From assembly GCA_023953835.1 (NCBI GenBank), contig JAMLJB010000003.1, forward strand, positions 124,001 to 188,000: 64,000 nucleotides of DNA. Reading direction: 5' to 3'. Position numbers and translations under genes: made by a program. The notes below the pieces were generated by a model. That model made no database searches. It was not told the DNA's origin and saw only the letters and a list, made by a program, of their open reading frames with translations. The DNA comes from Rhizobiaceae bacterium (lineage in GTDB: Bacteria > Pseudomonadota > Alphaproteobacteria > Rhizobiales > Rhizobiaceae). Below, piece by piece: positions 55,071-63,780 of the stretch. The first letter of the stretch is position 1. The number at the start of each line of letters is the position of its first letter.

Positions 55071-55417
55071 TCAGCCGGTCGCAGTCGGCCGCCAGGTCTT
55101 CTGCGGCATGCGCCAGTCGATGCCTTCGAGCAGATAGCCGAGTTGGGCCGGCGTGATCGTAACCACGCCATCGGCGGGCGACGGCCAGATGAAGCGGCCG
55201 CGTTCCAGCCGCTTCGATAAAGGCAGGCGCCCTGGCCATCGTGCCACAGAACCTTGATCAGATCGCCGCGGCGGCCGCGGAAGACGAACAGGTGACCGTT
55301 GTTGGGATCACGCTTCAGCGTCTCCTGCACCACCAGCGCCAGGCCCGGAAAGCCCTTCCTCATGTCGGTGTGGCCGGTCGCCAACCACACCCGCACGCCG
55401 CTCGGAACCGGGATCAT
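55071..55417 (-). pseudogene. tnpB: IS66 accessory protein TnpB, frameshifted
   Basis: Begins MIPVPSGVRVWLATGHTDMR and continues GFPGLALVVQETLKRDP, FVFRGRRGDLIKVLWHDGQG, the classical TnpB (Orf2) sequence. A shift near 55,215 moves the remainder (LERGRFIWPSPADGVVTITPAQ in two frames, ending GIDWRMPQKTWRPTATG) out of frame. The start overlaps the tnpA stop by ATGA. Confidence 0.8.
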
Positions 55418-55812
55418 CGAGACCCGAGCGCGTCCAGCACGCGCCGCAGCGCCTCGGCATCCACGTCGCGATCGACACGGACACGGCGCCCGCCGCCAAG
55501 CTCGATCTCGATGATGCCGCTCTTGCGGCGACGTCGGCCGGCAGACGCCGATGGCGCCGGCGCCTCAACGGCGGGCGGGATGGTAGCAGCAGGAACGATC
55601 TCGACCGGGACCAACTGCGATGAATCGCCATCGACCCGATCGCACAGGTCCTTGCGCCATCGAAAGAGCTCGCTGACGTGAATGCCCGCCGATCGCGCGA
55701 CTTCCGACACCGACACGCCGGGCTCTAACGACGTCGCGACCAGACGCTCCTTCTCATCCCGAGACCAACGCCGGCGTCTCTCAACCGATGTGATCACCTC
55801 CACCCGCGGCAT
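55414..55812 (-). CDS. tnpA: IS66 TnpA protein
   Basis: A 132-residue protein with an HTH_Tnp-type motif near residues 12-48 (RRRWSRDEKERLVATSLE, then VSEVARSAGIHVSELFRWRK) and a basic linker before EIELGGGRRVRVDRDVDAEALRRVL. It is required with TnpB and TnpC for transposition. The only intact gene of this IS66 copy. The ATG at 55812 (MPRVEVITS) is used; the frame is open further upstream. Confidence 0.78.
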   Translation of the reverse strand: MPRVEVITSVERRRRWSRDEKERLVATSLEPGVSVSEVARSAGIHVSELFRWRKDLCDRVDGDSSQLVPVEIVPAATIPPAVEAPAPSASAGRRRRKSGIIEIELGGGRRVRVDRDVDAEALRRVLDALGSR

Positions 55813-56101
55813 CGAGGCAATTACCAACCGCAAGGCGCCGCTTCTGATGATATCAAGCTGAATCCTGATCGCGTAGCCTAAGGCGCCGCACCAGCCTCGT
55901 ACACGACATGCATGTCTCCCGAATGTGGCCCGGTTTCGGACCCAGAACATGTGAAAAGACAAACAGCCAAAGCGGCGAAGCGAATCTGGCAGATCGCGAC
56001 ACGCTTTGGGACGCAACCTTCTTTGCCGGGATTTCGCGCGGTCGGTGCCGCACTCGGGCGGGCTCCGGGAGAAAACTCACCACCTCCGGCAACCGATCCG
56101 C

Positions 56102-56146
56102 TTGACGCCCCCGCCGACGTTAAGTACAAATTGGTAACGTTTCCAA
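56102..56146 (+). promoter_or_regulatory. Promoter and LacI-type operator for the binding-protein gene
   Basis: TTGACG (56102-56107), 17-bp spacer, TACAAA (56125-56130), immediately followed by TTGGTAACGTTTCCAA (56131-56146), which would cover the transcription start. It lies 100 bp upstream of the gene at 56247. The 200 bp between IS66 and this promoter hold no supported gene. Confidence 0.7.
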
Positions 56147-56246
56147 ACTCAGGGCTGATTGTGGATCCAACTTCGACGCGGCCCCATATCGGAGCCGCGC
56201 ACGGGCGGAGCGTGAAGTCATGACAATAGGCCGGGAGAGATATGCG

Positions 56247-57221
56247 ATGAAGATCGCGGCAATGATGAGAATAGCCCTGGTGACGCTTGCGTCGTCTATG
56301 GTTCCTCAGACTTCGTATGCCGAGGACTATCCGGCCAGGCCGATCGAAGTGATCGTACCTTTCGCGGCAGGCTCGGGTGGGGATTTGGCAGTTCGAATCC
56401 TCGTCGACCAGCTCAAGGCCGACACTGGGGAGGACTTTCTGGTTTCCAATGCTCCTGGGGCCGGAGGGGTTGTCGGGACCGGAAAGATCGCGCGCGCCAA
56501 GCCTGACGGATACACGCTTGGCTACACGGGATCGTCGACCCACAGCGCCGCTCCCTATCTGTTCAAATCCCTAGCCTACAGCCCGTTCGACGATTTCATC
56601 CACGTCAGCCCGTTTGTACAGGTTCCCTATGTGCTCATCGCAGACCCGGCGCTTGGCTTTTCATCGCTCAACGACCTCATCGCGGAGGCAAAGAAGAATC
56701 CCGGCTCGCTGAAGCGCGGCTATGCGACGGGCAGCACCCAGATGGTGAGCGCCGCCCTGCTGAAGGGACTGGCGATCGACACCGTCGCCATCCCCTACAA
56801 AGGCAATCCGGAAATGATGACGGACCTCCTGGGCAGCAGGCTTTCCTTCGTCGTGACCGACTCCGCGAATGCGGTTCCATATGTGACGTCCGGCCGCGCG
56901 AAGGCTTTCGCGGTGCTGGGCTATCAGCGGCTGACGGTGATGCCTGAAATTGCGACTTTGGGCGAGCAGGGTCTCGCCCCGGTCGACCTTGTCGGGTGGA
57001 CGGGCTTGTCGGTGCCCAAGGGCACGCAGCCGGATATCGTCAAGTGGCTACACGACACGATACGGGCCGGGCTGGCGAACCCCTCGGTTCAGCAGAAGAT
57101 CAACGCAACCGGGTTGCAGATCATGGATGACCAGCCAGTCGACAGCTTCGGCGACTGGGTATCGCAGCAATACGCGATCTGGGGACAGGCAGCGACGGAC
57201 GCAGGTGTAGTCCCGCAGTAG
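56247..57221 (+). CDS. Bug/TctC-family periplasmic solute-binding protein
   Basis: A 324-residue secreted binding protein of the tripartite tricarboxylate transporter (Bug) family. A signal peptide (MKIAAMMRIALVTLASSM, cleaved near SYAEDYPARP) is followed by RPIEVIVPFAAGSGGDLAVR and NAPGAGGVVGTGKIARAKPDGYTL, both diagnostic. GGGAGAGATATGCG precedes the ATG at 56247. Bug proteins bind carboxylates or similar small acids. No tctA/tctB membrane genes occur in the window, so it may work with a transporter elsewhere, or the MFS carrier may be the real permease. First gene of the second operator-controlled set. Confidence 0.88.
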   Translation: MKIAAMMRIALVTLASSMVPQTSYAEDYPARPIEVIVPFAAGSGGDLAVRILVDQLKADTGEDFLVSNAPGAGGVVGTGKIARAKPDGYTLGYTGSSTHSAAPYLFKSLAYSPFDDFIHVSPFVQVPYVLIADPALGFSSLNDLIAEAKKNPGSLKRGYATGSTQMVSAALLKGLAIDTVAIPYKGNPEMMTDLLGSRLSFVVTDSANAVPYVTSGRAKAFAVLGYQRLTVMPEIATLGEQGLAPVDLVGWTGLSVPKGTQPDIVKWLHDTIRAGLANPSVQQKINATGLQIMDDQPVDSFGDWVSQQYAIWGQAATDAGVVPQ

Positions 57222-57345
57222 ACCAAGGCCGGAAGCCGGCCGGACGCGGTTCATCGCATCGGCCGGCGCCGGCGAACGCCCGCGCGCCGCATGTCAGATC
57301 TGATCGATCCAGTCGCGGAATTCCACAGATATAGGGAGTAAAGTC

Positions 57346-59001
57346 ATGACGCTCGCACAGGCGCAGGTCGGCAGCGCGCAACCCCGGCTGAAGGTGCATC
57401 AGGCTATTGCGCGCGCCTTGCGGGACAATGGCGTCGACACGCTGTTCGGCCTGATGGGCGACGCGAACATGTACATGGTCAATAGTTTCATCAGCGACAC
57501 CCACGGGCGCTTTGTTGCCGGGGCTCATGAGTCGGGCTGCGCCGTGATGGCGCTCGGATACGCGCTCGTTTCGAACAAGGTCGGGGTCTGCTCGGTCACC
57601 AACGGCGCCGCCGTCAGCAATACTGTGACCGCCCTGACCGAGGGCGTCAAAGGCTCCATTCCGCTGCTGCTGCTCTGCGGGGACACGGACAAGATGGACC
57701 GCGAACACGTTCAAAGCCTGCCCCAGCGGCAGTTCATACTGGCGACCGGCGCCGGCTTTGAACAGGTGCGCGCTCCCTCCACCGTCGTCGAGGATGTGCT
57801 GCGCGGTCTGCGGCGGGCGGTCGTGGAGCGACGGCCGATAGCGGTCAACATACCCCATGAGTTCGACTGGATCGACATACCCTACGAACCGCGACGGATA
57901 TACATGCCGGAAGGTCGTGCGACAGTGAGGTCGAGCGTCGATCTGGACAATGCAATCGGCATCATTGCTTCCTCGAAGCGGCCGGTCATATTGGCGGGCC
58001 GGGGGGCGGCGACGCCGGAAGCCAGGAAAGCCCTCCTCGCCTTGGGCGAACGAATTGGCGCGCCGCTGGCAACGACGCTCAAGGCGAAGGACCTGTTTCA
58101 GGGAGAGCCCTTCAACCTGGGAATAGTGGGCACCGTAAGCCATGCCGTATGCGTCGACGTCGTCATGGCGGCCGACTGCATCCTCGCCTTCGGCGCCGGC
58201 TTGAACAACATGACGCTGTCCAAAGGCACCTTTGCGGAAGGCAAACGCATCATTCAGGTCAATCAGGAGGCGCAGGAGATCGGAAAGAACGCCGCTCCCG
58301 ACGTCGGGCTGGTGGGCGACTGCGCCGAAGTGGCCGACCTTATCCTGCACTGGCTCGACGAGGCTGAGATTCCAGCCTCCGGATTTGCCACGTCCGAGAT
58401 GATGGACCGGATTGCCGCGCAAAATCGCGAAGGATCGAAGCTTGCGGACAACGGCGACGGAACGGTCGATTTCATCGACGCACTCCACCGGCTTGATCGC
58501 ATCCTCCCGCAGGATCGGGTCTACGTAGCCGGTTGCGGACGTTTCATGCGCAAAGCATGGACGGAGGTGCGCGCGACGGATCCGCGCTCCTTCATCAACA
58601 CCACCAATGCGGGATCGATCGGCTTGGGGATGGCGTTTGCGATCGGCGCGGCGGAGGCAGCGCGCGACCGGCCGACAGTCCTGATCGAAGGGGATGGCGG
58701 ATTCATGCATGCGGGCATTACCGAGTTCAACACCGCCGTTCGGCACCGGACGGACCTGATCGTGGCGATTTGCAATGACGGCGCCTACGGAGCCGAACAT
58801 GTGCGGTTCCGTCAGAGACAGATGGACGTAGCCAATATCTGCTTCAGTTGGCCGGACTTTGCGTCCCTTGCCTCGGCTCTTGGTGGCGAAGGCGTGACGG
58901 TTCGATCGGAAGCTGACTGGCCGGCGGTTGAGATCGCGATCGCCAACCGGAAGGCACCACTACTGATCGACATCAAACTGGATCCCGACAAAATCGTCTA
59001 G
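57346..59001 (+). CDS. TPP-dependent decarboxylase/acetolactate synthase-like enzyme
   Basis: A 551-residue intact thiamine pyrophosphate enzyme of the acetohydroxyacid synthase/oxalyl-CoA decarboxylase superfamily. The N-terminal Pyr domain has the activating Glu in VAGAHESGCAVMAL (Glu62). The middle domain has the RPVILAGRGAATPEA stretch. The C-terminal domain has GDGGFMHAGITEF (about 449-461) and ICNDGAYGAEH (about 475-485), the cofactor motif. It lies 124 bp after the binding-protein gene. Two broken paralogues occur at 49560 and 51619. With CoA-transferases nearby, decarboxylation of a 2-oxo acid or acyl-CoA is plausible; the true substrate is unknown. Confidence 0.85.
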   Translation: MTLAQAQVGSAQPRLKVHQAIARALRDNGVDTLFGLMGDANMYMVNSFISDTHGRFVAGAHESGCAVMALGYALVSNKVGVCSVTNGAAVSNTVTALTEGVKGSIPLLLLCGDTDKMDREHVQSLPQRQFILATGAGFEQVRAPSTVVEDVLRGLRRAVVERRPIAVNIPHEFDWIDIPYEPRRIYMPEGRATVRSSVDLDNAIGIIASSKRPVILAGRGAATPEARKALLALGERIGAPLATTLKAKDLFQGEPFNLGIVGTVSHAVCVDVVMAADCILAFGAGLNNMTLSKGTFAEGKRIIQVNQEAQEIGKNAAPDVGLVGDCAEVADLILHWLDEAEIPASGFATSEMMDRIAAQNREGSKLADNGDGTVDFIDALHRLDRILPQDRVYVAGCGRFMRKAWTEVRATDPRSFINTTNAGSIGLGMAFAIGAAEAARDRPTVLIEGDGGFMHAGITEFNTAVRHRTDLIVAICNDGAYGAEHVRFRQRQMDVANICFSWPDFASLASALGGEGVTVRSEADWPAVEIAIANRKAPLLIDIKLDPDKIV

Positions 59002-59029
59002 GCCAAGCATACCCAATTGACGAGGCCGT

Positions 59030-59640
59030 TGTGGTCGCCTTCCGCCGTCACACACTTTTGCCGCTGGACGACTGCCTCTACGCACTTCAGCCCACCATCC
59101 GCACCTGACGCGCTCAAGCCTGCATCGCTGTTTGCAGCGCGACGGCATCTCGCGCTTGCCCGATGTGGAAGGCGACAAGCCGCAGCGCGCCAAGGTCAAG
59201 CACTACCCGCTCGGTTACTTCCACATCGACATTGCCGAGGTGCACACCGAAGAAGGCCGGCCTCTATCTTATCGTTGCGATCGACAGAACCTCTAAGTTC
59301 GCCTTTGTCGAACTGCACGAGAAAGCTACCCGCCGTGTGGCGGCAACTTCCTGCGCGCCCTTGCCGCTGCCGTTCCCTACAAGATCCACACGTGCTCACC
59401 GACTATGGAACGCACTTCACCGATCCCACCGGCGATGGCTGGACGCCTGCCGAGATCAAGCAGATACGGGGCGACAAGGTGCTGTTTCGCTGCCACTCTT
59501 CCGAATTAACTGCGCCGATCTCGACATCGAACACAGGCTGGCGAAACCGCGTCATCCGACCTCGCCTTATTGAAGAGGTCTACAACAAAGGAACGCTCCA
59601 TTCAGCGCTGGGGTACCTCAGTCTGCGGCAATTTTGAGGA
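59030..59640 (+). mobile_element. IS481-type transposase remnant
   Basis: Different frames read VVAFRRHTLLPLDDCLYAL, LTRSSLHRCLQRDGISRLPD, HYPLGYFHIDIAEVHTEEG and LYLIVAIDRTSKFAFVELHE. They continue with VLTDYGTHFTDPTGDGW and DIEHRLAKPRHP, the DDE integrase core of an IS481-type transposase. Several frameshifts occur and the C-terminus is missing. It separates the TPP enzyme from the convergent MFS gene. Confidence 0.75.
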
Positions 59641-59714
59641 TCAACACACCCGACAGACCGGCCAAAACGCAGCTTGATCAGTGTCCACCCCAAAGGCGCA
59701 TCCCATAGAACGAT

Positions 59715-60935
59715 TCAATCTAATCGTACATTGCTCTGGGGATCAACCCCCAAGCGAGTGTTTGCATTTATCAGGAGCGCAAGGACGGCCATCAGCGTCA
59801 GGGCCATGACGTAGTAGCCCATGGCGAAGCTGCCGATCCCGTACACCGCGATGCCGAGGAGGGGAGGGCCGATCACGACGCCGAAATATGTACCGGACAG
59901 GATAATGGCCGTTGCCTCGCCGACTTGGCTGTCGTCCACATGGCGGGTGATTTCCGCAAGGAAGACACCGTTCCACGCGTTGAGGGTTGCACCCAGACCG
60001 ATCATGATGGCCGGTACGAGCCAAGGGTTCAGATGTGCCGCCGAGGGGAGGCCCAGACACAGGAGCACGGCGCATGCCGCGATCATCTTGAGGGCGGCAT
60101 TGCTGCCGATACGGTCTGCGACAATTCCCCAAAGGAGACGGCCGACCATCCCGGTCACCTGGACCGCGGCCAATACAAGCCCGGCATCGACAGGCGAAAA
60201 ATCAAGTTCCTCGACGAGCAGGATCACCAGATAGGTGGTGAGACAGAATTGCGCGGCGGCCAGAATCATCCCGACCGCTGCCATCAGTCGCAGCGGCCTG
60301 GAGACAAGCACAATGCGCATCGCCGCGGCTGGCAATCTAGCCACCGGAAATTTAGGCTCATGATCGCGATCCCACTCTCGACGAACCGCCTGGAACGCGA
60401 CGATCATGGCGACTGACAATAGTGCCGATACCAAAAGCGGCGCTCGCCATCCATATGCGGATGCCAGAGCGGGAGCACACAGCCCCGCCAACATGCCGCC
60501 GAGCGGTACTCCGGTCTGTTTCAAGGAAAAGACGAAGTTCCTCCACTTCACTGGGGTGAACTTCACCAGAAGATGTGCCGAAGCCGGGTTCGGGAGCGAG
60601 TATGCCATGCCCATCAAGACCGAGCCGGCGACGAGCAGCAGCAATGTTTCGAAGGCGGCCAGGCCAAGACCTATCGTGAGCAGGAACAGTGCGATTTGGC
60701 TGGTGCGGACACCTCCGTATCGCCGCACGACCTGAGCGCCGAACAAGGCGCTGACCGTCGCAACGATAAAGAAGAGACTTATCTGCGCGCCGATCAGGGT
60801 CGACGGCAGTTCCATCTCGGCAGCAACCATCGGCGCAATCGCGGGCAAGGTTAGCATCGCCATCGAGACGAGGCCTTGTGTTGCCGTGGTGGCGGAGACG
60901 ATGACGGGCACCGAAATGTCTTGAGGATGCCTCAT
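59715..60935 (-). CDS. MFS transporter
   Basis: A 406-residue major facilitator protein with about twelve membrane helices. The loop between helices 2 and 3 carries GAQVVRRYGGVRTSQIALF, and the second half has GIVADRIGSNAALKMIAACA, the corresponding repeat. There is a long central loop (REWDRDHEPKFPVARLP). It starts 54 bp after the CoA-transferase stop on the same strand, so both are likely transcribed from the operator-controlled promoter at 62325-62355. Uptake of the carboxylate degraded by this cluster is the best guess. Confidence 0.88.
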   Translation of the reverse strand: MRHPQDISVPVIVSATTATQGLVSMAMLTLPAIAPMVAAEMELPSTLIGAQISLFFIVATVSALFGAQVVRRYGGVRTSQIALFLLTIGLGLAAFETLLLLVAGSVLMGMAYSLPNPASAHLLVKFTPVKWRNFVFSLKQTGVPLGGMLAGLCAPALASAYGWRAPLLVSALLSVAMIVAFQAVRREWDRDHEPKFPVARLPAAAMRIVLVSRPLRLMAAVGMILAAAQFCLTTYLVILLVEELDFSPVDAGLVLAAVQVTGMVGRLLWGIVADRIGSNAALKMIAACAVLLCLGLPSAAHLNPWLVPAIMIGLGATLNAWNGVFLAEITRHVDDSQVGEATAIILSGTYFGVVIGPPLLGIAVYGIGSFAMGYYVMALTLMAVLALLINANTRLGVDPQSNVRLD

Positions 60936-60989
60936 TGCAGGTCCGATCCGCCGCCTTGTGGGGACGTCATGTGCAGCGCCGGACTGTGT

Positions 60990-62195
60990 TCACGCCGGCA
61001 AAGCGCTCTTGATGATCTGGCGGTCGACCAGCTCGTCGATCTCATCGCGGGTCAGCGCCAGGACCTCTTCGAGAATCTGGCGACTGTGCTCTCCCGTCCG
61101 AGGAGGGTAGGTTGGAGCGATCTTCGGTGCGGCGGCCAGGACGATCGGGTCTCCCATGACGGTGACCTTCCGGTTGCCTGGCCCATCGAGTTCAAGCACC
61201 ATTCCGCGCGCCTTGAGCTGCGGGTCGACGACGGTCTGGTCGATAGTATTGACGGGAGCCGCCGGCACGCCGGCCTCGGTGAGATCGGACAGCCACGCCC
61301 GCGCTTCGCGCGTCACGAACACATCCTGCATCAGCGACAGCAGGGCTTCCCGGTTCTCGAGACGACCGGCGCTTGTGGCGAAGCGGGGATCGTCGGCCCA
61401 CTCGGGCATCGACATCACCTTGCAAAGCGAATGCCACATGGCTTGCGTCCACGCCGCGATGACAATCTCCTGGCCATCGGCGGCCCGGAACGCGCCATAG
61501 CTGGCAATGGAATCGTGCGTCGTTCCCTGTTTCTCCGGAATGTGACCGGAATGGAGATAGAAGGCGGCCTGATAGCCGATCATCGCCGCCTGGCAGTCGA
61601 GCATGGAAATATCGATGAATTCACCGCTTCCGCCGGCCTTCTTGCGGATGAGCGCCGCCAGGATGCCAATGACTGCGTAAAGGCCCGCGCAGATATCCCC
61701 GAGCGGGATCCCGGCTCGAACCGGTCGTCCCCCCGGCTCGCCCGTTATGCTCATCCCGCCTGAGAGAGCCTGGACGATCATGTCGAATGCAGGTTTGTCC
61801 CGGTATGGCCCATCCTGGCCGAAGCCGGAGATCGAACAGAAGATCAGCTCGGGCTTTTCGGCGCGCAGATCCTGCTGACCGAGGCCCAGCCTCTCCAGGA
61901 CTCCAGGCCTGAAATTCTCGATGACGACATCGGATTTGAGGGCCAGCCTGCGCAGGAGCTTGATGCCGTCGGGCGACTTCAGGTCGATCGCCACGCTCCG
62001 CTTGTTGCGATTGAAGGACAGGAAGTAGACGCTGTCCTCGCCGACGAAGTGGGGCTGCATATGGCGGGAATGTTCGCCGCCATGGCCCTCGACCTTTATG
62101 ACGTCGGCGCCCAGATCGCCCAGAATCTGGGTGCCGAACGGACCTGATAGGACGTGGGTCAGGTCCAGGACGCGGATGCCGGACAATGGTCGCAT
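60990..62195 (-). CDS. CaiB/BaiF class III CoA-transferase 1
   Basis: A 401-residue family III CoA-transferase. Conserved features are GIRVLDLTHVLSGPFGTQ, LGDLGADVIKVEGHGGEHSR, FNRNKRSVAIDL, FRPGVLERLGLG and the segment with the catalytic Asp, PAFDMIVQALSGGMSITG (Asp138). Such enzymes move CoA between carboxylic acids (formyl-CoA, succinyl-CoA or carnitine-CoA types). It is the first gene of the minus-strand pair with the MFS transporter and divergent from a second CoA-transferase. Confidence 0.9.
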   Translation of the reverse strand: MRPLSGIRVLDLTHVLSGPFGTQILGDLGADVIKVEGHGGEHSRHMQPHFVGEDSVYFLSFNRNKRSVAIDLKSPDGIKLLRRLALKSDVVIENFRPGVLERLGLGQQDLRAEKPELIFCSISGFGQDGPYRDKPAFDMIVQALSGGMSITGEPGGRPVRAGIPLGDICAGLYAVIGILAALIRKKAGGSGEFIDISMLDCQAAMIGYQAAFYLHSGHIPEKQGTTHDSIASYGAFRAADGQEIVIAAWTQAMWHSLCKVMSMPEWADDPRFATSAGRLENREALLSLMQDVFVTREARAWLSDLTEAGVPAAPVNTIDQTVVDPQLKARGMVLELDGPGNRKVTVMGDPIVLAAAPKIAPTYPPRTGEHSRQILEEVLALTRDEIDELVDRQIIKSALPA

Positions 62196-62324
62196 TTGCG
62201 GGGGATCCTTGAGTTTCGTTGGTCCAACAAAGATCTCTGTCCCAGTTCGACATCTGGCTTCGGGTGGCCAAAGGGAGTCCAGTATGCGTGGAGCGGGACG
62301 ATCGACATTCTTCGCCGGTTGCAG

Positions 62325-62355
62325 TTGATGGAAACGTTTCAGTGATGTTTGTCAA
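62325..62355 (-). promoter_or_regulatory. Promoter and LacI-type operator for CoA-transferase 1
   Basis: On the minus strand TTGACA (62350-62355) is followed by the palindrome TGAAACGTTTCCA (62329-62341) in the spacer and a weak CATCAA-like -10 near 62325-62330. The operator would block initiation. Confidence 0.6.
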
Positions 62356-62445
62356 GGGCGGACGCCGCCGGGGCTTACAATTGCCCTGTTCATTCGAGGC
62401 CTAGCGCGGAATAATCCTGGAATGAGCAATATGATGAAGTGGAAA

Positions 62446-62476
62446 TTAACAATTGAAATGGAAACGTTTTTATGAG
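62446..62476 (+). promoter_or_regulatory. LacI-type operator and promoter for CoA-transferase 2
   Basis: TTAACA (62446-62451) is followed by ATGGAAACGTTTTTAT (62458-62473), with a possible -10 TATGAG at 62471-62476. The operator half TGGAAAC is perfect and the right half is degenerate. It lies 80 bp before the CoA-transferase 2 start and 118 bp from the divergent site. Confidence 0.6.
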
Positions 62477-62553
62477 ATGAGAGCCAAGGTCGTACGCGCC
62501 ATGACGCTGCGACATGCACTGGCTTGCGAAGGTCGCGTCCGGCGGAAGTCGCA

Positions 62554-63738
62554 ATGTCATTTTTGGGTAAGCCTTACTCTATTATGCCGAAACAGCAGCT
62601 TCCTCTTGAAGGTATCAAAGTCGTGGATTTCAGCCGGCTGCTGCCAGGACCCTGGTGCACGCAGACCTTGGGTGATCTCGGTGCCGACGTGATAAAGGTC
62701 GAGCAGCCCGGCGTCGGCGACCCGAGCCGATACAACGCCCCGATGCTCGACAGGAACAGCGTCTATTTTCACAGCATCAACCGGAACAAGAAGAGCGTCG
62801 AGCTGGATTTGAACGAGCCGGGCGACCGGGCGCGTCTGGACCGGCTTCTCTCCGCTGCCGATGTCGTGGTCGAGACGTTTCGGCCCGGCGTCGCAAAGAA
62901 GTTGGCCATCGACTTCGACTCCGTCCAACGCATCAATCCCCAGATCATTTATTGTTCCATCTCCGGCTTCGGATCCTCGGGGCCGATGGCGGGCGTTCCG
63001 GGCCACGACCTTTCCATACAGGGGATGACGGGACAGTTGGGAATGGTGAAAAATGGCGGGGTCCCGAGCATGCCTAGCTTTCACGCCGCCGATTATGCGG
63101 GGGCATGCTATGCCGCCATAGCGATCCTGAGCGCCATTGTTCGTCGGACCTCGACGGGCAGCGGCGCGTATCTCGACATATCCCTTTATGACAGTCTTCT
63201 CGCGCTTTCGCCGATATCCCTTGCGGGGGCTCTCGCGCGTTCCACCGGCAGAGCCGAGGCCGGGGAGCTCGAGGTATGGGGCGGAAATCCGCGCTACTCG
63301 ATCTACCAGACCGCGGACGGAAAGGCCGTAACGGTTGTCCTTCTGGAGACCAAGACGTGGTATCGTTTTTGCGATCTGATCGGGCGCAGCGATCTCGCTG
63401 TCAAGGAAAGCTTGGCCGAGCGCCACAGCGTCGATCCCGAACGGGGAAAAGCCGCGCGAGCAGCCATTCAAGAGTTCTGCAGTCGATTTTCCCGGGACGA
63501 CCTCGTGGAGCAGATGCACAAAGAGGGCATTCCCGTATGCCCCATCTATGCGTCGGACGAGGTTCTACAGTCGCGCGAGGCCGCTTCGCGCGAGAGCATC
63601 AGGACGGAGCAGTCGGAAAACGAGGGCCGCGTCGCCCAGATCGTCGATCCATTGGCGCGGGCGGGATTGAGCGAACCGTTTCGCCGGATGGCGCCGCTGC
63701 TTGGGGAGCACAACCATACCGACATCTTTGGCGCCTGA
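62554..63738 (+). CDS. CaiB/BaiF class III CoA-transferase 2
   Basis: A 394-residue CoA-transferase with GIKVVDFSRLLPGPWCTQ, LGDLGADVIKVEQPGVGD, INRNKKSVELDL, FRPGVAKKLA and the catalytic Asp in PGHDLSIQGMTG (Asp152). The start ATG at 62554 has CGGAAGTCG upstream; an ATG at 62584 is an alternative closer to the usual family start. It is only moderately similar to CoA-transferase 1, so the two probably act on different acids. A PrpD gene follows on the same strand after about 40 bp, with GGAGGAG before its start. Confidence 0.88.
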   Translation: MSFLGKPYSIMPKQQLPLEGIKVVDFSRLLPGPWCTQTLGDLGADVIKVEQPGVGDPSRYNAPMLDRNSVYFHSINRNKKSVELDLNEPGDRARLDRLLSAADVVVETFRPGVAKKLAIDFDSVQRINPQIIYCSISGFGSSGPMAGVPGHDLSIQGMTGQLGMVKNGGVPSMPSFHAADYAGACYAAIAILSAIVRRTSTGSGAYLDISLYDSLLALSPISLAGALARSTGRAEAGELEVWGGNPRYSIYQTADGKAVTVVLLETKTWYRFCDLIGRSDLAVKESLAERHSVDPERGKAARAAIQEFCSRFSRDDLVEQMHKEGIPVCPIYASDEVLQSREAASRESIRTEQSENEGRVAQIVDPLARAGLSEPFRRMAPLLGEHNHTDIFGA

Positions 63739-63780
63739 CGGCTGCGCGCAAAGAATGTTTCATGGAGGAGTAGGCTGACG

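Larger units (their letters stand above)
52752..55902. mobile_element. IS66-family insertion sequence with pRiA4b ORF-3 passenger
   Basis: A 3.15-kb element on the minus strand with the usual order tnpA, tnpB, tnpC, plus a pRiA4b ORF-3-type gene after tnpC. Proposed ends begin GTAAGCCTCCGGTGAGG (left) and, inverted, GTACGAGGCTGGTGCGG (right); they match at 11 of 17 positions. The 8-bp flanks (CCTGCCTT and ACGACATG) are not identical, so no target duplication is visible and adjacent DNA was probably lost. tnpB, tnpC and the passenger are frameshifted, so the copy is immobile on its own. Confidence 0.78.

Noticed and set aside
58149..58367. Small open frames inside the TPP gene
   Set aside because: Out-of-frame shadows of the intact 551-residue protein.
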